Below are positions 31,980 through 42,281 of a stretch of 44,640 bases of DNA, piece by piece. Each line of letters opens with the position of its first letter. Within the stretch, counting starts at the first letter, position 1. The translations under genes and the position numbers were made by a program. The notes beneath the pieces were generated by a model, which was not told where the DNA came from, searched no databases, and saw only the letters and a list, made by a program, of their open reading frames with translations. This stretch comes from Lojkania enalia (taxonomy: Eukaryota > Ascomycota > Dothideomycetes > Pleosporales), in contig ML986593.1 of assembly GCA_010094045.1 (NCBI GenBank), positions 244,226 to 288,865 on the forward strand, in the 5' to 3' direction.

Positions 31980-33280
31980 TACCGCATCTCGAGTCCAAGA
32001 GATACACCCGATCCGAGGGAGATTTGCACCCGGTGTGCCCCGATTCCATGGTCAGAGATTGCAGGCCGAGGACCATCTGAGATAAACCTTCCAGCCTAGA
32101 ATTTTAATCGAGAGCAGCGGGAATCCACTTGCCCAGCGTGTCGACTATTTGCTCAGATCAGGCCTCACCCTTCAAGTAGCAATATCAAAATTGAACAAAT
32201 GCTCAGCAAATACCAAGGTTATTCCAGCATTATTCTTCACCACTCCCATAAATAGAAGACTCACTAGAGTGCTGAATTTCAATCGCTTACACTCATTAGG
32301 CCTTAGCATTAAATTTCTAGATCTAAAAGTTTTCGTCTATATAACCTTGAGGCCATTTCCTGCAATCACCAATCTTGACCCAATAAAGTAGTAGATTCAA
32401 AATGCGGAGAGTGTCACGGTCACGATTGAAATTCCACGACGCGAGCTATTGACGAAGCGCCACAAGAGAGTTACTGTTCAAGCTGTTCATGAAGGTAGAT
32501 GCGCTGGTCTATCCTATCTCTTGGACCATAATTCAATCACGCAAAACACTACTGGATTTGACCTTTCCAAAAATCTACCTCATATAATTTAAGATAGTAT
32601 GACCGCCTCAGTCGGTTTAAGTTTTCAACATCTAATAGATTGATCGATATGTTGGTAGAATTGTTCCTACTTGCTATTTAGGATCATGTTAACAATTCCT
32701 AATTAGTGCATAGACTAGAATAATGCTCAAGACAAGCATACACAGATTCAACAGATGAGTTACATTTATTCCTCAGCGCAATTGGCCATCGTCGTAGCGG
32801 TGGGAGAAGATCCAACGTATGGTCTTCCTAGGATATCTCGTCGAAGTCCCTACTGTCTACCTTATAAAGTTTGCGCAAGAATTGGCTCCTTGCACCAACT
32901 CTATATCGCTTGCTTTATGAACTTCAATCTGGGCAAGTCGAGCATGGACATACCAAGAGATGTTCATGTCAAGGAGGCGCTTGATTTGCACAGAGAAAAG
33001 AGCTGTATTCGTATGCAACGCTTCTACTAGTAGCGAGACCATTCCAGGCCTTGGCCTAGAAGATCTCGATATTTATGTCCGTCTTATAGGCTGCTGGGAA
33101 GAGAACGTTAGGTATGGTGGCACGTATATGTTCGAGATTTTGAATGAATACAGAGAGAGGCAGCTATCATATAACTCTGATGCTCTCAATGCAATATTAG
33201 GAATATTCAATACCATGGTAAAAGAGGAAAATATAATCTATAACATTTGGAGGCTCCGTTTGTACTTTGGTTGTGTTTAA
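31980..33280 (+). pseudogene. Broken HET-domain (heterokaryon incompatibility) gene
   Basis: Fragments of one HET protein occur in the right order on the plus strand. Near 32000-32140 are ICTRCAPIPWSEIA and, in the same frame after a TAG at 32097, ESTCPACRLFAQIRP, the two C-x2-C elements that often precede HET. Near 32455-32590 is VTVQAVHEGRCAGLSYLLD (motif A-L-S-Y-V-W-G changed), then LPHII, a TAA, and DSMTASVGLSFQHLID. After a degenerate intron-like gap (about 32650-32715) comes NNAQDKHTQIQQMSYIYSSA and LAIVVAVGEDPTYGLP at 32721-32830. A further frame gives SYNSDALNAILGIFNT at 33170-33220. Several stops and frame changes separate them. HET proteins trigger cell death after fusion of unlike strains and are often pseudogenised. 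Coordinates are approximate; coding remains may extend to about 33560. Confidence 0.78.
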
Positions 33281-34537
33281 AGAGAATCTCAGATTTTCTT
33301 TACATTTTTCGGACTGAGTTGGCTTGGTACTATCTGAAAGTTCCCGAAGACGTCAAAGATTCTCAAACTAGTCGTCTGCAGAGTGGGCCGGTCGCATATC
33401 CCATCTCCCTACCACAGTGCCACTAGATTGGAAAGTCACTATTCAAGGCAATGGCCCTCTGCTGACGTACGTGCTCGCTGGCGATGCACGGAATCACTCT
33501 AGCAAACCAGACGCTCCAAGGTATCCTATTATTACCGGAGCGACTATTCCCGTGAAGATCAATCATGCCGTCTGAGATGTGAGAATCTCGCCCTATACCC
33601 CTCCCTTCAAAGCGGATGCCACATGACTATCCAGGTCCACTCCGAGGCCTCATATATATACCTGTGTATTGGAATGTGCGTTGTCCCAAGGTAAGAGAGA
33701 CTCGCAACAGGACTACGTTCGTTGATAGACTAGGAGACAAACATTTGTTCTCGAATGATCGAACGCTGCAAGAGGGACACCGCCTCAGTGGAGGAAATCA
33801 TTCAATATATTTCAGAATTTGTCTTAGAAAACAGCCTGTTGGTCTTCTATTCTTACGCCTACACTGGTGATGGAGTCCCTTTTTGATCTGATCATCTCGA
33901 GAGTTTGTAAAGGCCACTCCGCTGTTACTATCAAGGGATGCGCTATGTGAGTAGTGCATAATACCCTCGAAAGCTATAACAGTATCGGGATGTCATGTTG
34001 GGAACGCTCATGCACATATCGTATTTCTAGGTCAAATTACATTCTTTTGTGAGCTAGAACAAGTTTTGTGGGTCATGCCGGTTATGTAGCACGTGCCAGG
34101 TATGCCTTCGCCCACCCGAGCGCTTTTTTACTGTCTCTAGCCATCCCATTCTGGAGTTGTAATAACTCAGTACATAGGCCCATGACGGTAACAAAATTAT
34201 GTGGCACCATTGCTATTGTTACAATCTTGAGGTAGCTCAAAAACGCTAACATTCGCGTACCCCGAAGCCTAACAGCGTACAGCAAGATTGAGCTCCCCAG
34301 GCTACACTTTTCACTGTAAGCAGCATTTATTGGGTCACCATGGATCAATATTACTGCTTCCTGCTATTTCCTAGCTGTAATTTAGCCTGTATTTGCGCAA
34401 CCTTTTCTTGAGGAAGGTTTCCCTTTTCTGTAAGCTCAAAGCTTATTTAAATATTTGAGATATGAAGAATACTATTTCCAATTGCTTCAGAGTTCCATGT
34501 CGTATCGATTTCGGAAAGTAATGCCTCACTATTTAGT
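33281..34537. other. Intergenic or further HET-gene debris
   Basis: A protein-like but unassigned stretch at about 33426-33570 (plus) reads WKVTIQGNGPLLTYVLAGDA, and may be the C-terminal part of the HET gene. A minus-strand frame at 34348-34082 (88 aa, RTAKAYLA-type ending WAKAYLARAT) is not recognisable. Nothing firm. Confidence 0.35.
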
Positions 34538-35230
34538 CTACGTATTCACTCTGAAAACAACTTCCTTGACTAGAACAACGAGCTCGAAATTTGTCTTACA
34601 ATCCCAGAGTCTATGGCCCTGCACTGCCTTTCTAACCTCCGTATACCCTCTCTTACGCCAATACTCGCCATTAAGACACTCGGCAGCCTGAATCCAGAAC
34701 CTCGCTACTCTATTTCCATCATCACCTATTTTACCATTCATTCGCGCTATTTCTATCTCTTTCTGAATCGCCCAGTCTTGAAGAGTCTGTAACATATTAA
34801 TAGCCAGTCCTTGTTTTGCGAATCTCACATCGCCATCTACACAGACAGCCTTTATCTCCCACCCCTCTTCAACACCATTGCGCTTGTCTACTGGCCACAA
34901 CCCGTCAGCCTTGTCCCATGGAACAGCAGTAGCGCATCCCACCACCTTGTTTTCATTCTTCCATTTATTTCCCGCTTTTGCCGACCCGTCCTCAACGACA
35001 CATATTATAGCCATGACTCCCGCTATTCCCACCATCCTGAAGAGATCTTCGGGCGACTGGAAACGCATGCATTCTACTACCTCCCACTGTTCCGGAGAAT
35101 TTTTCTTTGAACGCCAGAATGCCGTATTTGCGAGTGATATGATCTGTGCAACGAGGTCTAGATTTGCCTTGAGGTCATCGAGGTAAAAGAGGATTGGTTG
35201 AGACAGATGTGAGGGCTGAGCGGTCGACAT
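34538..35230 (-). CDS. GNAT-family N-acetyltransferase
   Basis: A single exon of 230 aa from ATG 35230 (MSTAQPSHLS); the three codons before it in frame start at a TTG and are not used. GNAT proteins move an acetyl group from acetyl-CoA to an amine. The centre has the expected order: a beta strand with VVGCATAVPW (97-105), the strand IKAVCVDGDVRFAKQGLA (126-143) ahead of the acetyl-CoA pyrophosphate loop (R137-x2-K139-x-G141-x-A143 as the R/Q-x2-G-x-G/A loop), the helix INMLQTLQDWA, and near the C-terminus the NGEYWRKRGYTEVR element (187-200) that closes the fold. Small insertions (82-95 and 163-174) are hydrophilic. The substrate is unknown. It sits alone, 1 kb from the next coding sequence. 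Confidence 0.82.
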   Translation of the reverse strand: MSTAQPSHLSQPILFYLDDLKANLDLVAQIISLANTAFWRSKKNSPEQWEVVECMRFQSPEDLFRMVGIAGVMAIICVVEDGSAKAGNKWKNENKVVGCATAVPWDKADGLWPVDKRNGVEEGWEIKAVCVDGDVRFAKQGLAINMLQTLQDWAIQKEIEIARMNGKIGDDGNRVARFWIQAAECLNGEYWRKRGYTEVRKAVQGHRLWDCKTNFELVVLVKEVVFRVNT

Positions 35231-36209
35231 TCTTTGCAATACCTTTTTTGGGCATGTGGACTGTTACTTGGTCGCATCAAAAGACGAAATATCCTCCCAC
35301 AAGCAGTGATACTTCGTTAGCTTTTATTAGAAATATCGATAAGATTGGTGAGTCACTAGCGAGATAGCGTCCGAATCTAGATTTCCGAAGTCGAAATCTA
35401 GATCTCGAGTAACAAGCTCGAAGGCCAATGAGCCTTACGTGAGAATACGAAATATATCGCTTGGCTCTTCTAAACGACAGGATGGGATGGGTAGATAACT
35501 GACCTTCCCTATTGGAAATAGTTCACCAGCCAAGATATTAATTTCACGTGATATTGAGAGGGCTCTCGCAACTAATCTAGATACTATTGACATTCGCGCT
35601 AGATCGAAAAGCATATAATAGTATACATATAATCAATATTTCTATAGCCCTGCCAATTCTCAATAACTATAGTGTATAATTCCGTAACTTCAAACATCAA
35701 GGGTCAAATTACGGTTGAAGAATAGATTTTGCACAGGCGCTTGACATTCTCTTAACAAGAAAAACCTTTTCAGAAACCTTTTCCATTACTCCGAAATACA
35801 GCTTTGCAAGATGAGCTAAATATGCCTCCATAAAAGTGGCGTGACAACCGGATATAACCTTACCAATCTCACTTAGAGTGGCTTTAGCCAGTGGGCCATC
35901 ATTGTTTATATCTGCAGTTCATGTAGGTGCAGCTCTCTTCTAATGCTAGATCATGAGCCAGTTCCCCGCCTAACGAATAAGGTAGATTAAACTGCTAGTC
36001 TCGCCATGACTCAATCTGGACCTATAAGCGAGGTGGTGCGTGTTTCAAATACGGAGCTCAGGTGTGGCGTAGCCTGAGTCATTTCATATTACTCTATGAA
36101 TCCTTCATCACAACGACCACGCTCAACATGTATAGAATTAAAGCCAAATGCACCGCATTTATTTGCCCCTGTATATATCACCCTCACTAGAGTTATAATC
36201 AAGCACTGA
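35231..36209. other. Intergenic, AT-rich
   Basis: This includes the promoter of the acetyltransferase at the left and of the PARP-like gene at the right. An inverted repeat at 35375-35403 is listed separately. No coding signal. Confidence 0.5.
35375..35403. repeat. Perfect 11-bp inverted repeat with 7-nt loop
   Basis: ATCTAGATTTC (35375-35385) pairs with GAAATCTAGAT (35393-35403) around the loop CGAAGTC. It sits 145 bp upstream of the acetyltransferase start, so it may be a regulatory palindrome or a chance hairpin. Confidence 0.7.
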
Positions 36210-37784
36210 ATGAAAATTGACATGGATGACAATTCAAAAGATACTTCGACGAGAAACACGTCCCGCCTGGTGTTCGCTGACCATCTCGATAATCAGGACG
36301 CTCCATTTCCTTCCATTATTGATGTGCGGGAAAGCAACGCTCAGAAAGTCATTGACCTTATTGAAATGAACCTTCCTGCAGAGCTACAGTACCGAGGATA
36401 TGCCTGTTTCGATTCATTCAAGTTCGGATTCGAAGAAGTTGAATTGAAAATACAATTAAATCTTCAACATTGTACGAATCCAATGCTATGCTCCATGGCA
36501 AACAATAAATATCAGCTGTCACGGAGAACAATTGACAAACTCAGAAGATCACTTCGAGAGGTTTTGGACCCTGAAATTGCGACATGTGACGATCGAAGGA
36601 CTATCTTCAATGCCGGTATAATTATGCTACGTTTACTAGAGGAGGAAACAGCTTATCTACGTAACTATCGGTAGAAGAAACTGACTTCTCACGATGCTGC
36701 GAGGACTAAATATCAACAAGACGCTCGATATATTGCTGTCACAACCGACTCATCCCTATCGATAGAACCGAGTTTAGAGATTTTCTATCCTGGAATTGGA
36801 ATCCCCACTCAAGCGACGCACATTCTCGGAAAATCACCTACGCAAATTTGCAGGGATATGCTTCCTGATTAGCGAGTCCTTCATTGCGAGAACATCATAA
36901 GAAGCGACTTAATGAGACGTTTCCTTGAATATCAATGTAGGCTTCGATCAACCCTTAGCTCATTGAATACAAAACAACTTCGAAAGCACGTACCATCAGA
37001 GTACTAACGGGATGGCGATGGAGAGACGGCGAAAGAGCAAATGAGCGACTACATAGTGAAGCCTCAGATTACATTCCATGGAACTAGGCGCGACAGCATG
37101 GCTTCCATTGTGCAATTCGGATTTCTAAAACTAGGCGGGGCCCATCCTATAACTGGGGCAATTATCGCGACCGCAAATGGACGTAGTTATGGAAAAGGGA
37201 TTTACTCATCCCCCGAAGCATGGTTCTGTATCTATTACAGCGATAGAGGCGAGAGACACGCACCTTCTGAACTTCCCGGAATCAAGATCATCATTTGCGC
37301 GACCATAATGGGGCGTGCGGCGCTTATAGATCTCCAAGACAGTCAGGGAGTGAGGGACAATATTCGGCCGATAGCAGGAGCTGATAATCACGCTGATGAA
37401 TCTAGGCTCCAATATGTGGTCTTTGATTCAGCGGCAATTCTTCCCTGCATCGCTCTTCACCTAAACCTGGCCAAAACGAGCGAAGCAGAGATCGACACGC
37501 ACATCATACAGCTCAAGAGAGATAGCAAGCAAAAGAAAAAAAAAGATGGTTTTGCGTTCTTTGCTCCTCGGGACAAGCAGCGCTTGAAAGAGGAGCGCAT
37601 AGCCAAAGCTCGCAAATTCTTCGCCTACGGTTTTGGTCCGATAGGCGGAAGGAATATCGTCATTGAAGATATTGCTGAAGTTGACGACGATGAAGAAGAT
37701 TATGGTGACTATCAGGTAAACAGGATAATGGCAGAGTCACATTCGGCTAAGCCTAGATATCAGGAGTGGGAGGAAGGAGCATGA
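36210..37784 (+). pseudogene. PARP-like ADP-ribosyltransferase gene with three in-frame stops
   Basis: One frame runs 525 codons without a frameshift but carries TAG at 36672, TAG at 36870 and TAA at 37005. The catalytic part is in the second half: after the 36870 stop comes VLHCENIIRSDLMRRFLEYQ, the helix that opens PARP catalytic domains, then ITFHGTRRDSMASIVQFGF (H of the H-Y-E triad), GRSYGKGIYSSPEA (Y), and LQYVVFDSAAILPCIALHL, where Gln replaces the Glu. From ATG 37041 these are H13, Y55 and Q124. A Lys-rich linker and acidic tail (DDDEEDYGDY) follow. H-Y-Q suggests mono-ADP-ribosylation or no activity. The N-terminal half (36210-36671) is a helical region of unknown family. The 36870 stop falls where Trp is expected and cannot be spliced out plausibly, so I call it a pseudogene. 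The downstream 247-aa frame could still be expressed. Confidence 0.72.
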
Positions 37785-38347
37785 CTCGACCAACACTCAC
37801 ATGCAAGAAAGGCAAAGTTTAAACTGACAAAGGATGTCCTATCAAGCTTTTAGAAGAATTATCTTTACTACCAACATATTATATCTTCAGACCTATTTTT
37901 TCTTATTTCTGATATCTATTCGTATCCATATCGAAAGTGCCTACCTAGTAGACGAATCTGTAATTATCACGTGACCGATGATGTACAGTCTTTGGAAAAT
38001 TCATCCAGCCAACATATATCAGAAACATAATGGCTTGTCTACGCGTTAAGTAATCTATATCATGTCTGAGCCGAAAATTCGTAGATTCTTAAACTAAATC
38101 CTTTTCGCATACATGAGCTCTCGCGCGAGAGGTCAAGCACGCTCTAGCTCCAGGCATCAATCTATCCATCTCGCTATTATTACCTACCTTCACCTACTAT
38201 ACAAGCTATAGCCTACCACTTTGCAATATCTACTGAATTGCAGATTAGTGCAACATCTTTTTGGCACAGAAAGACATATAGTTGCCCCGAAATAGAAAAT
38301 TAGATTGGACGTCCATTAACCTATCCTATGTCCTAGCACTCAATAGC
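37785..38347. other. Intergenic
   Basis: This is the 3' flank of the PARP-like gene and promoter of the F-box gene; AT-rich, with no coding signal. The F-box frame is open back to 38282 without an ATG. Confidence 0.55.
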
Positions 38348-40219
38348 ATGGGCGACGTAGAACAATCTTATTTTCCTCTGGCTCGCCTAGCTGATGATTT
38401 GCTTATTGTTGTTTTCAAGCATGTAAGTCAAACTTCCAAAGGTCCGAATCGCTTGCCAGCGTTAACGTGTACGTTGAAGCTTGTTGAGGTGAGCCCACAC
38501 TCGCTTCGCGCGTGTACTGGCGTCTGTCACCGCTTTTATCGCCTTGCACTGCCCATAAAATATCGCGACCACGTTCTTATTGTCAATCTCGACAGGGTTC
38601 GCCAGACAAGCAGGCTTCGCAATGAACGTTCTCAGCTACCTCTTTTTGTGCGATCAGCTGTCTTGGACGACCGCTACAGCAATGGATCCGACAATGCTGA
38701 GCCTTTGATCGATTTTGTGCGTTCCGCCAAGAATCTGAAGAATATCACAGTGTATGGTAGTTACCAGTTCTCACAACGTCTTTTGGACGAAATCAGGTTC
38801 CGGATACCGAACTGTACAATCGATTATCATGCTGTATTTCCAGATGAGGAGGATGGCTGGTATCAAGGATGGCGCGGCAGTCCTCTAGACTGGGGAATGA
38901 ACGGATTTTCCAGCTCTCAGCTCCGGACCTTGAAAATAGATGGCATATGGAGAATCCATAACGGAGGCCCTGCCGTCGTTAAGCGTAGTTTGGAGAAAAT
39001 TATTAAGACCTGTCCTAACTTGCAACATTTCGAATCATGGCCTCAAGATTGGAGAGACGACGGCCACATACTGGACTTGGATCTTTCTTCCTGCGACGTT
39101 CTCCCAACGTTAGAGCATCTTTGCTATATCCCTCTTTCGTTCGACAACTTGCAAACCTGGAATATCGTCGCGGGCTGGGGATCCCTTAAAGTCCTGAGAC
39201 TCGTGTCAGTAGACAACTTGTCCGTGTTTGCAACCTTCAATTTACCACAACTGAGGTCCCTCACTATATCAGAGAGCGCGAAAGCGGTAGCTTTCAATAA
39301 GTTGCCAGCATTCCGAGCGCCTATACAGTGTTTAATCATAACCTTGGATGAAGATAAGCTTCCTTACCGATTTCTCCGGCAATTTCGGGATACTCTAGAT
39401 GAACTTGTAGTCTGCCGAAACCGTGCAAAGCCGGATTGCGGATTCTCTGCCCGGAAATTGCGACGGTTGAATAAGGCCTGCCCCAAGTTGAAGCGGCTAT
39501 GTATTCGACCTTACCTTGATGAAACATCAATAGTACTACCCAACAATTTCTTAAGAGAAGTTTCCCGCTTCCATGAATTGCAATGCCTCTTGCTAGTTAT
39601 CGATTACCAAAGGAAGTTGCAGGTGTCTCCCACGTTATGCTTCGAGTTATACAAGTCTATGAAAATACACGGGCCTCATTCAACAATTTCGCAGCTGGGA
39701 ATATATCTAGAAAATAGAGACACGCGGTATGAGGACTTTGAATCTTTGATTAATGGTGCCAGCTTCCTATGCTCTGTAACAGATTGTGGGGTGAGGAATA
39801 TTGAGAAACAAGCGAGATATTGGGACTATGGGAATTATAGCAGGTGCTGTAAAGAAGCTCAGCTGAAGGCTCTGGAAGGTCGACCGTTTTCAAAGAAATT
39901 CGATTATATCTGGGGTGAGCGTTCTGAAGCAGATATAGCCTGGGCCGCGAAGCAGCTAGGTCCAGGGCCAGAATGGGCTGTGAAAGAGTTGCTGTCTCAA
40001 GGTTTACTGAAGCAGAGACACCTTGATGATACATGGACCCCAGGAAATGGGAATTTCATTGAGGAAGTCGAAAAGGCTGCTATTAGTGAGAAAAACCTGG
40101 AGGAACTCAGGTCACTAATGAAAGAGGAGTTGATTTACTGGAAAAATCGGTTGGAGAGACAGGACAAGTACGGAGACTACTATTGTCTTTATGACATCCT
40201 TTATCCGAGAAGCATCTAA
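38348..40219 (+). CDS. F-box-type protein with probable leucine-rich repeat fold
   Basis: A single exon, 623 aa, from ATG 38348 (MGDVEQSYFPLARLADDLL); the frame is open 22 codons further up but without an ATG. Residues 10-75 fit an F-box: LARLADDLLIVVFKHV, then SLRACTGVCHRFYRLALPIKYR. F-box proteins bring substrates to SCF ubiquitin ligases through Skp1. The middle (about 90-470) has irregular leucine-rich repeats of about 25-30 residues (LRTLKIDGI; LKVLRLVSVDNL; LRSLTISESAK; LKRLCIRPYL; LQCLLLVIDYQ), suited to substrate binding. The C-terminal 120 residues are charged and helical with no known domain. Large, fast-changing families of such proteins are common in Pezizomycotina. The F-box call is moderately sure, and the target is unknown. 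Confidence 0.82.
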   Translation: MGDVEQSYFPLARLADDLLIVVFKHVSQTSKGPNRLPALTCTLKLVEVSPHSLRACTGVCHRFYRLALPIKYRDHVLIVNLDRVRQTSRLRNERSQLPLFVRSAVLDDRYSNGSDNAEPLIDFVRSAKNLKNITVYGSYQFSQRLLDEIRFRIPNCTIDYHAVFPDEEDGWYQGWRGSPLDWGMNGFSSSQLRTLKIDGIWRIHNGGPAVVKRSLEKIIKTCPNLQHFESWPQDWRDDGHILDLDLSSCDVLPTLEHLCYIPLSFDNLQTWNIVAGWGSLKVLRLVSVDNLSVFATFNLPQLRSLTISESAKAVAFNKLPAFRAPIQCLIITLDEDKLPYRFLRQFRDTLDELVVCRNRAKPDCGFSARKLRRLNKACPKLKRLCIRPYLDETSIVLPNNFLREVSRFHELQCLLLVIDYQRKLQVSPTLCFELYKSMKIHGPHSTISQLGIYLENRDTRYEDFESLINGASFLCSVTDCGVRNIEKQARYWDYGNYSRCCKEAQLKALEGRPFSKKFDYIWGERSEADIAWAAKQLGPGPEWAVKELLSQGLLKQRHLDDTWTPGNGNFIEEVEKAAISEKNLEELRSLMKEELIYWKNRLERQDKYGDYYCLYDILYPRSI

Positions 40220-40385
40220 ACAATCCAACATGTCTCAGGAGCATTTAGAACTTGGATGATAAACATATTATCTTTGTTTCGTTCCCAAAAACGTATAGAG
40301 AATCTATAATTAATTTTTCTAAGTTTAGAATCCCAATAGAGATTGCTCATTTCCTTCGGCGTCCATTTTGATACCCTCCGTTCGT

Positions 40386-40706
40386 TCAAAATCGTAGTGT
40401 GCTACTCCGCCTCCTTTCCTCCTCGCTCATCTCCGTGCTCCCCTCTTCTTGATTATTTATCTCGTTAACGCTATCTTCCGCAGCCTGTGTCTGCTTACCT
40501 ACCAGCCGTCTAAATCCTAGTCTGCCAATGATTCTTCCAGTACCATACATAGCAGAGCCTCCATATTCAGCTGCATTTCCAACACCCTTGCGGAGACCGT
40601 CCACAGTATCCGTGAGAAGACCTTCTCCGAGATTGCCAAAATTGTTCCCAACAGTGTCAAGCACACCCTTGGCCGTTCCTCCTAATACGTCTCCCACGGC
40701 AGTCCC
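40386..40706 (-). pseudogene. 5'-truncated small Gly-rich protein ORF
   Basis: The minus-strand frame begins right after a 25-base A run and reads GTAVGDVLGGTAKGVLDTVG, then GKGVGNAAEYGG-like repeats (as KGVGNAAEYGGSAMYGTGR), and ends EEERRRSSTLRF. Short Gly/Val repeat proteins of this type are frequent in fungi. There is no ATG: the frame starts at a GTG (40697) and stays open through the A run to a TAG near 40850 without a methionine. Either exon 1 lies further right behind an intron I cannot see, or the 5' end was lost or replaced where the A run now is. About 103 codons remain. Confidence 0.45.
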
Positions 40707-40731
40707 TTTTTTTTTTTTTTTTTTTTTTTTT
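40707..40731. repeat. 25-base mononucleotide T run
   Basis: Uninterrupted T from 40707 to 40731 on the plus strand (A on the strand of the small Gly-rich ORF). Length in a real genome may vary or be misassembled. Confidence 0.95.
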
Positions 40732-42281
40732 GGGCACTTCCGTCGGCAGTCTAATTTTGTGCGCCTTTGACCGGGAAGGTCTTCAGTTGCTAATTGTCTA
40801 TACAGAATGCGTTTAGATGAAAGAGATACTATAAGAGCTGGGAAATGCTACTTAATTCGATTTCAGAGCTACTTTCTTTTGCTCTCCAGTCCCACGAAGG
40901 AGATCCAGGTCCACAGCACGGTCCTCAAGTGCTTTCACCACGACGGATCTAATGAGGCATCAGCTTTGAAAAGGGATAGATGGGATAGAAGCCATATTTC
41001 TGTCCTCTATTCTAATCGTGATTATGAGGTAATACATATTGTGGAGTTTCGTCATAGCTGTTGCCACAGTAGGAACTAATGTCAATATCCCCGTCATCAC
41101 TGATACTTCAACCCTTAGTATTCTTAAAACGTAAGCAACAAATTAGTTCTCGCTGAACTCCTGGATCATAATGTCTCGTATCGCGCAAGATAGAAACCCG
41201 AATAAATATTTTAGGTGTTTTTCGCTGCGTCGGCTTTTTCTATAAAACATATTATCTCAGTTGGAGACAGGATAATACTCCAAGTCTCATTCGGGCAGCT
41301 TTAATAAGTTGCAAACAAATAACAAAATCCTCTAACATATGCTACAGACTGAAATATCTCTGACCTCTTTCCTTAGGGCTGTTTCATCTTTTTGGAGAGA
41401 ATTGGAGTTTTTGAAAGATAGTAGCTGTTCCTTAGATCTGGCTAGACGAATGTGTTGGGTCCCTCTTGCAGCTCAGCTAGAATGATAAGAGCTCCAAGTT
41501 TTCTTTTATACATCAAATCCGGTAGGTACAAGAAAGCTGCATATAGTTTGTATAGTCTGCTGTATAAGCTTCGTTTAAGCTTTATGTGCAAGCAGCACCT
41601 TGACCCACAGCCCCACGAGGGGGAAGGAGGGGGCGAGGGGCAATTTGTAGCTAAACCTGACATGATAAATTACTATGCGACACAGCACTGCAGGAGCTTG
41701 CAGGGGCCGTAGATCGGATGCTCAAGTGAAGGTCACACATGCCAACAGTGATTTTTTTTACAATGTCGAGGGTAGGATAAGCCCAGTTGTTAGTCCTGAC
41801 AGGCTTCTGCATTCTCGTCGACCGTAGCTTCCGTTGGACCGGCAAAAATTTAGAAAAGGGTGCTCGATTCATTATTCTGAAATGTTCTAGAAGTCCGTCT
41901 CGTGTTGCACGTCTTACTCGCAGCAAGCAGAGGATATTGCATATCTTGGGCCGAATTTAAGGCTGATGAAGGAGCGATCCGGATAAAGACACTACCGAGA
42001 GATCTCTCGCCAGATCTCTGTCACACCCGGTTGCTCTAAGGCTGCCCATTATCCCAGCATTGATTTGTGGTCTCCGGAGTCAGGATTCTCGGTCGCCGAA
42101 ACGTGGTGAATAGGCGTGCACGGACCGCCTTCACGAGGACCCCAAGTCACCAAGGAAGCGGATACGCATAAAACCCCCAGAATCAACAACAATCAGCACG
42201 CTAAATCCCATCGTTACCTCGATTAGCCGAGTCCATTTTTGCTTACCTTGCTCATCGTTACCTTGATTACACCCCCCAAAC
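40732..42281. other. Intergenic (1.5 kb)
   Basis: No domain in either strand; short overlapping frames only (40807-41079 plus; 41926-41651 minus). The right end is the promoter of the methyltransferase gene, with the repeated CATCGTTACCT(C/T)GATTA in tandem near 42208-42269. Confidence 0.5.

Noticed and set aside
36600..37080. Introns that would remove all three stops of the PARP-like gene
   Set aside because: A GTACCA...CAG intron could remove the 37005 stop, but the best candidate around 36672 (GTAACT...GAG, 43 nt) shifts into a frame that soon stops, and none covers 36870, where catalytic-domain sequence surrounds the stop.
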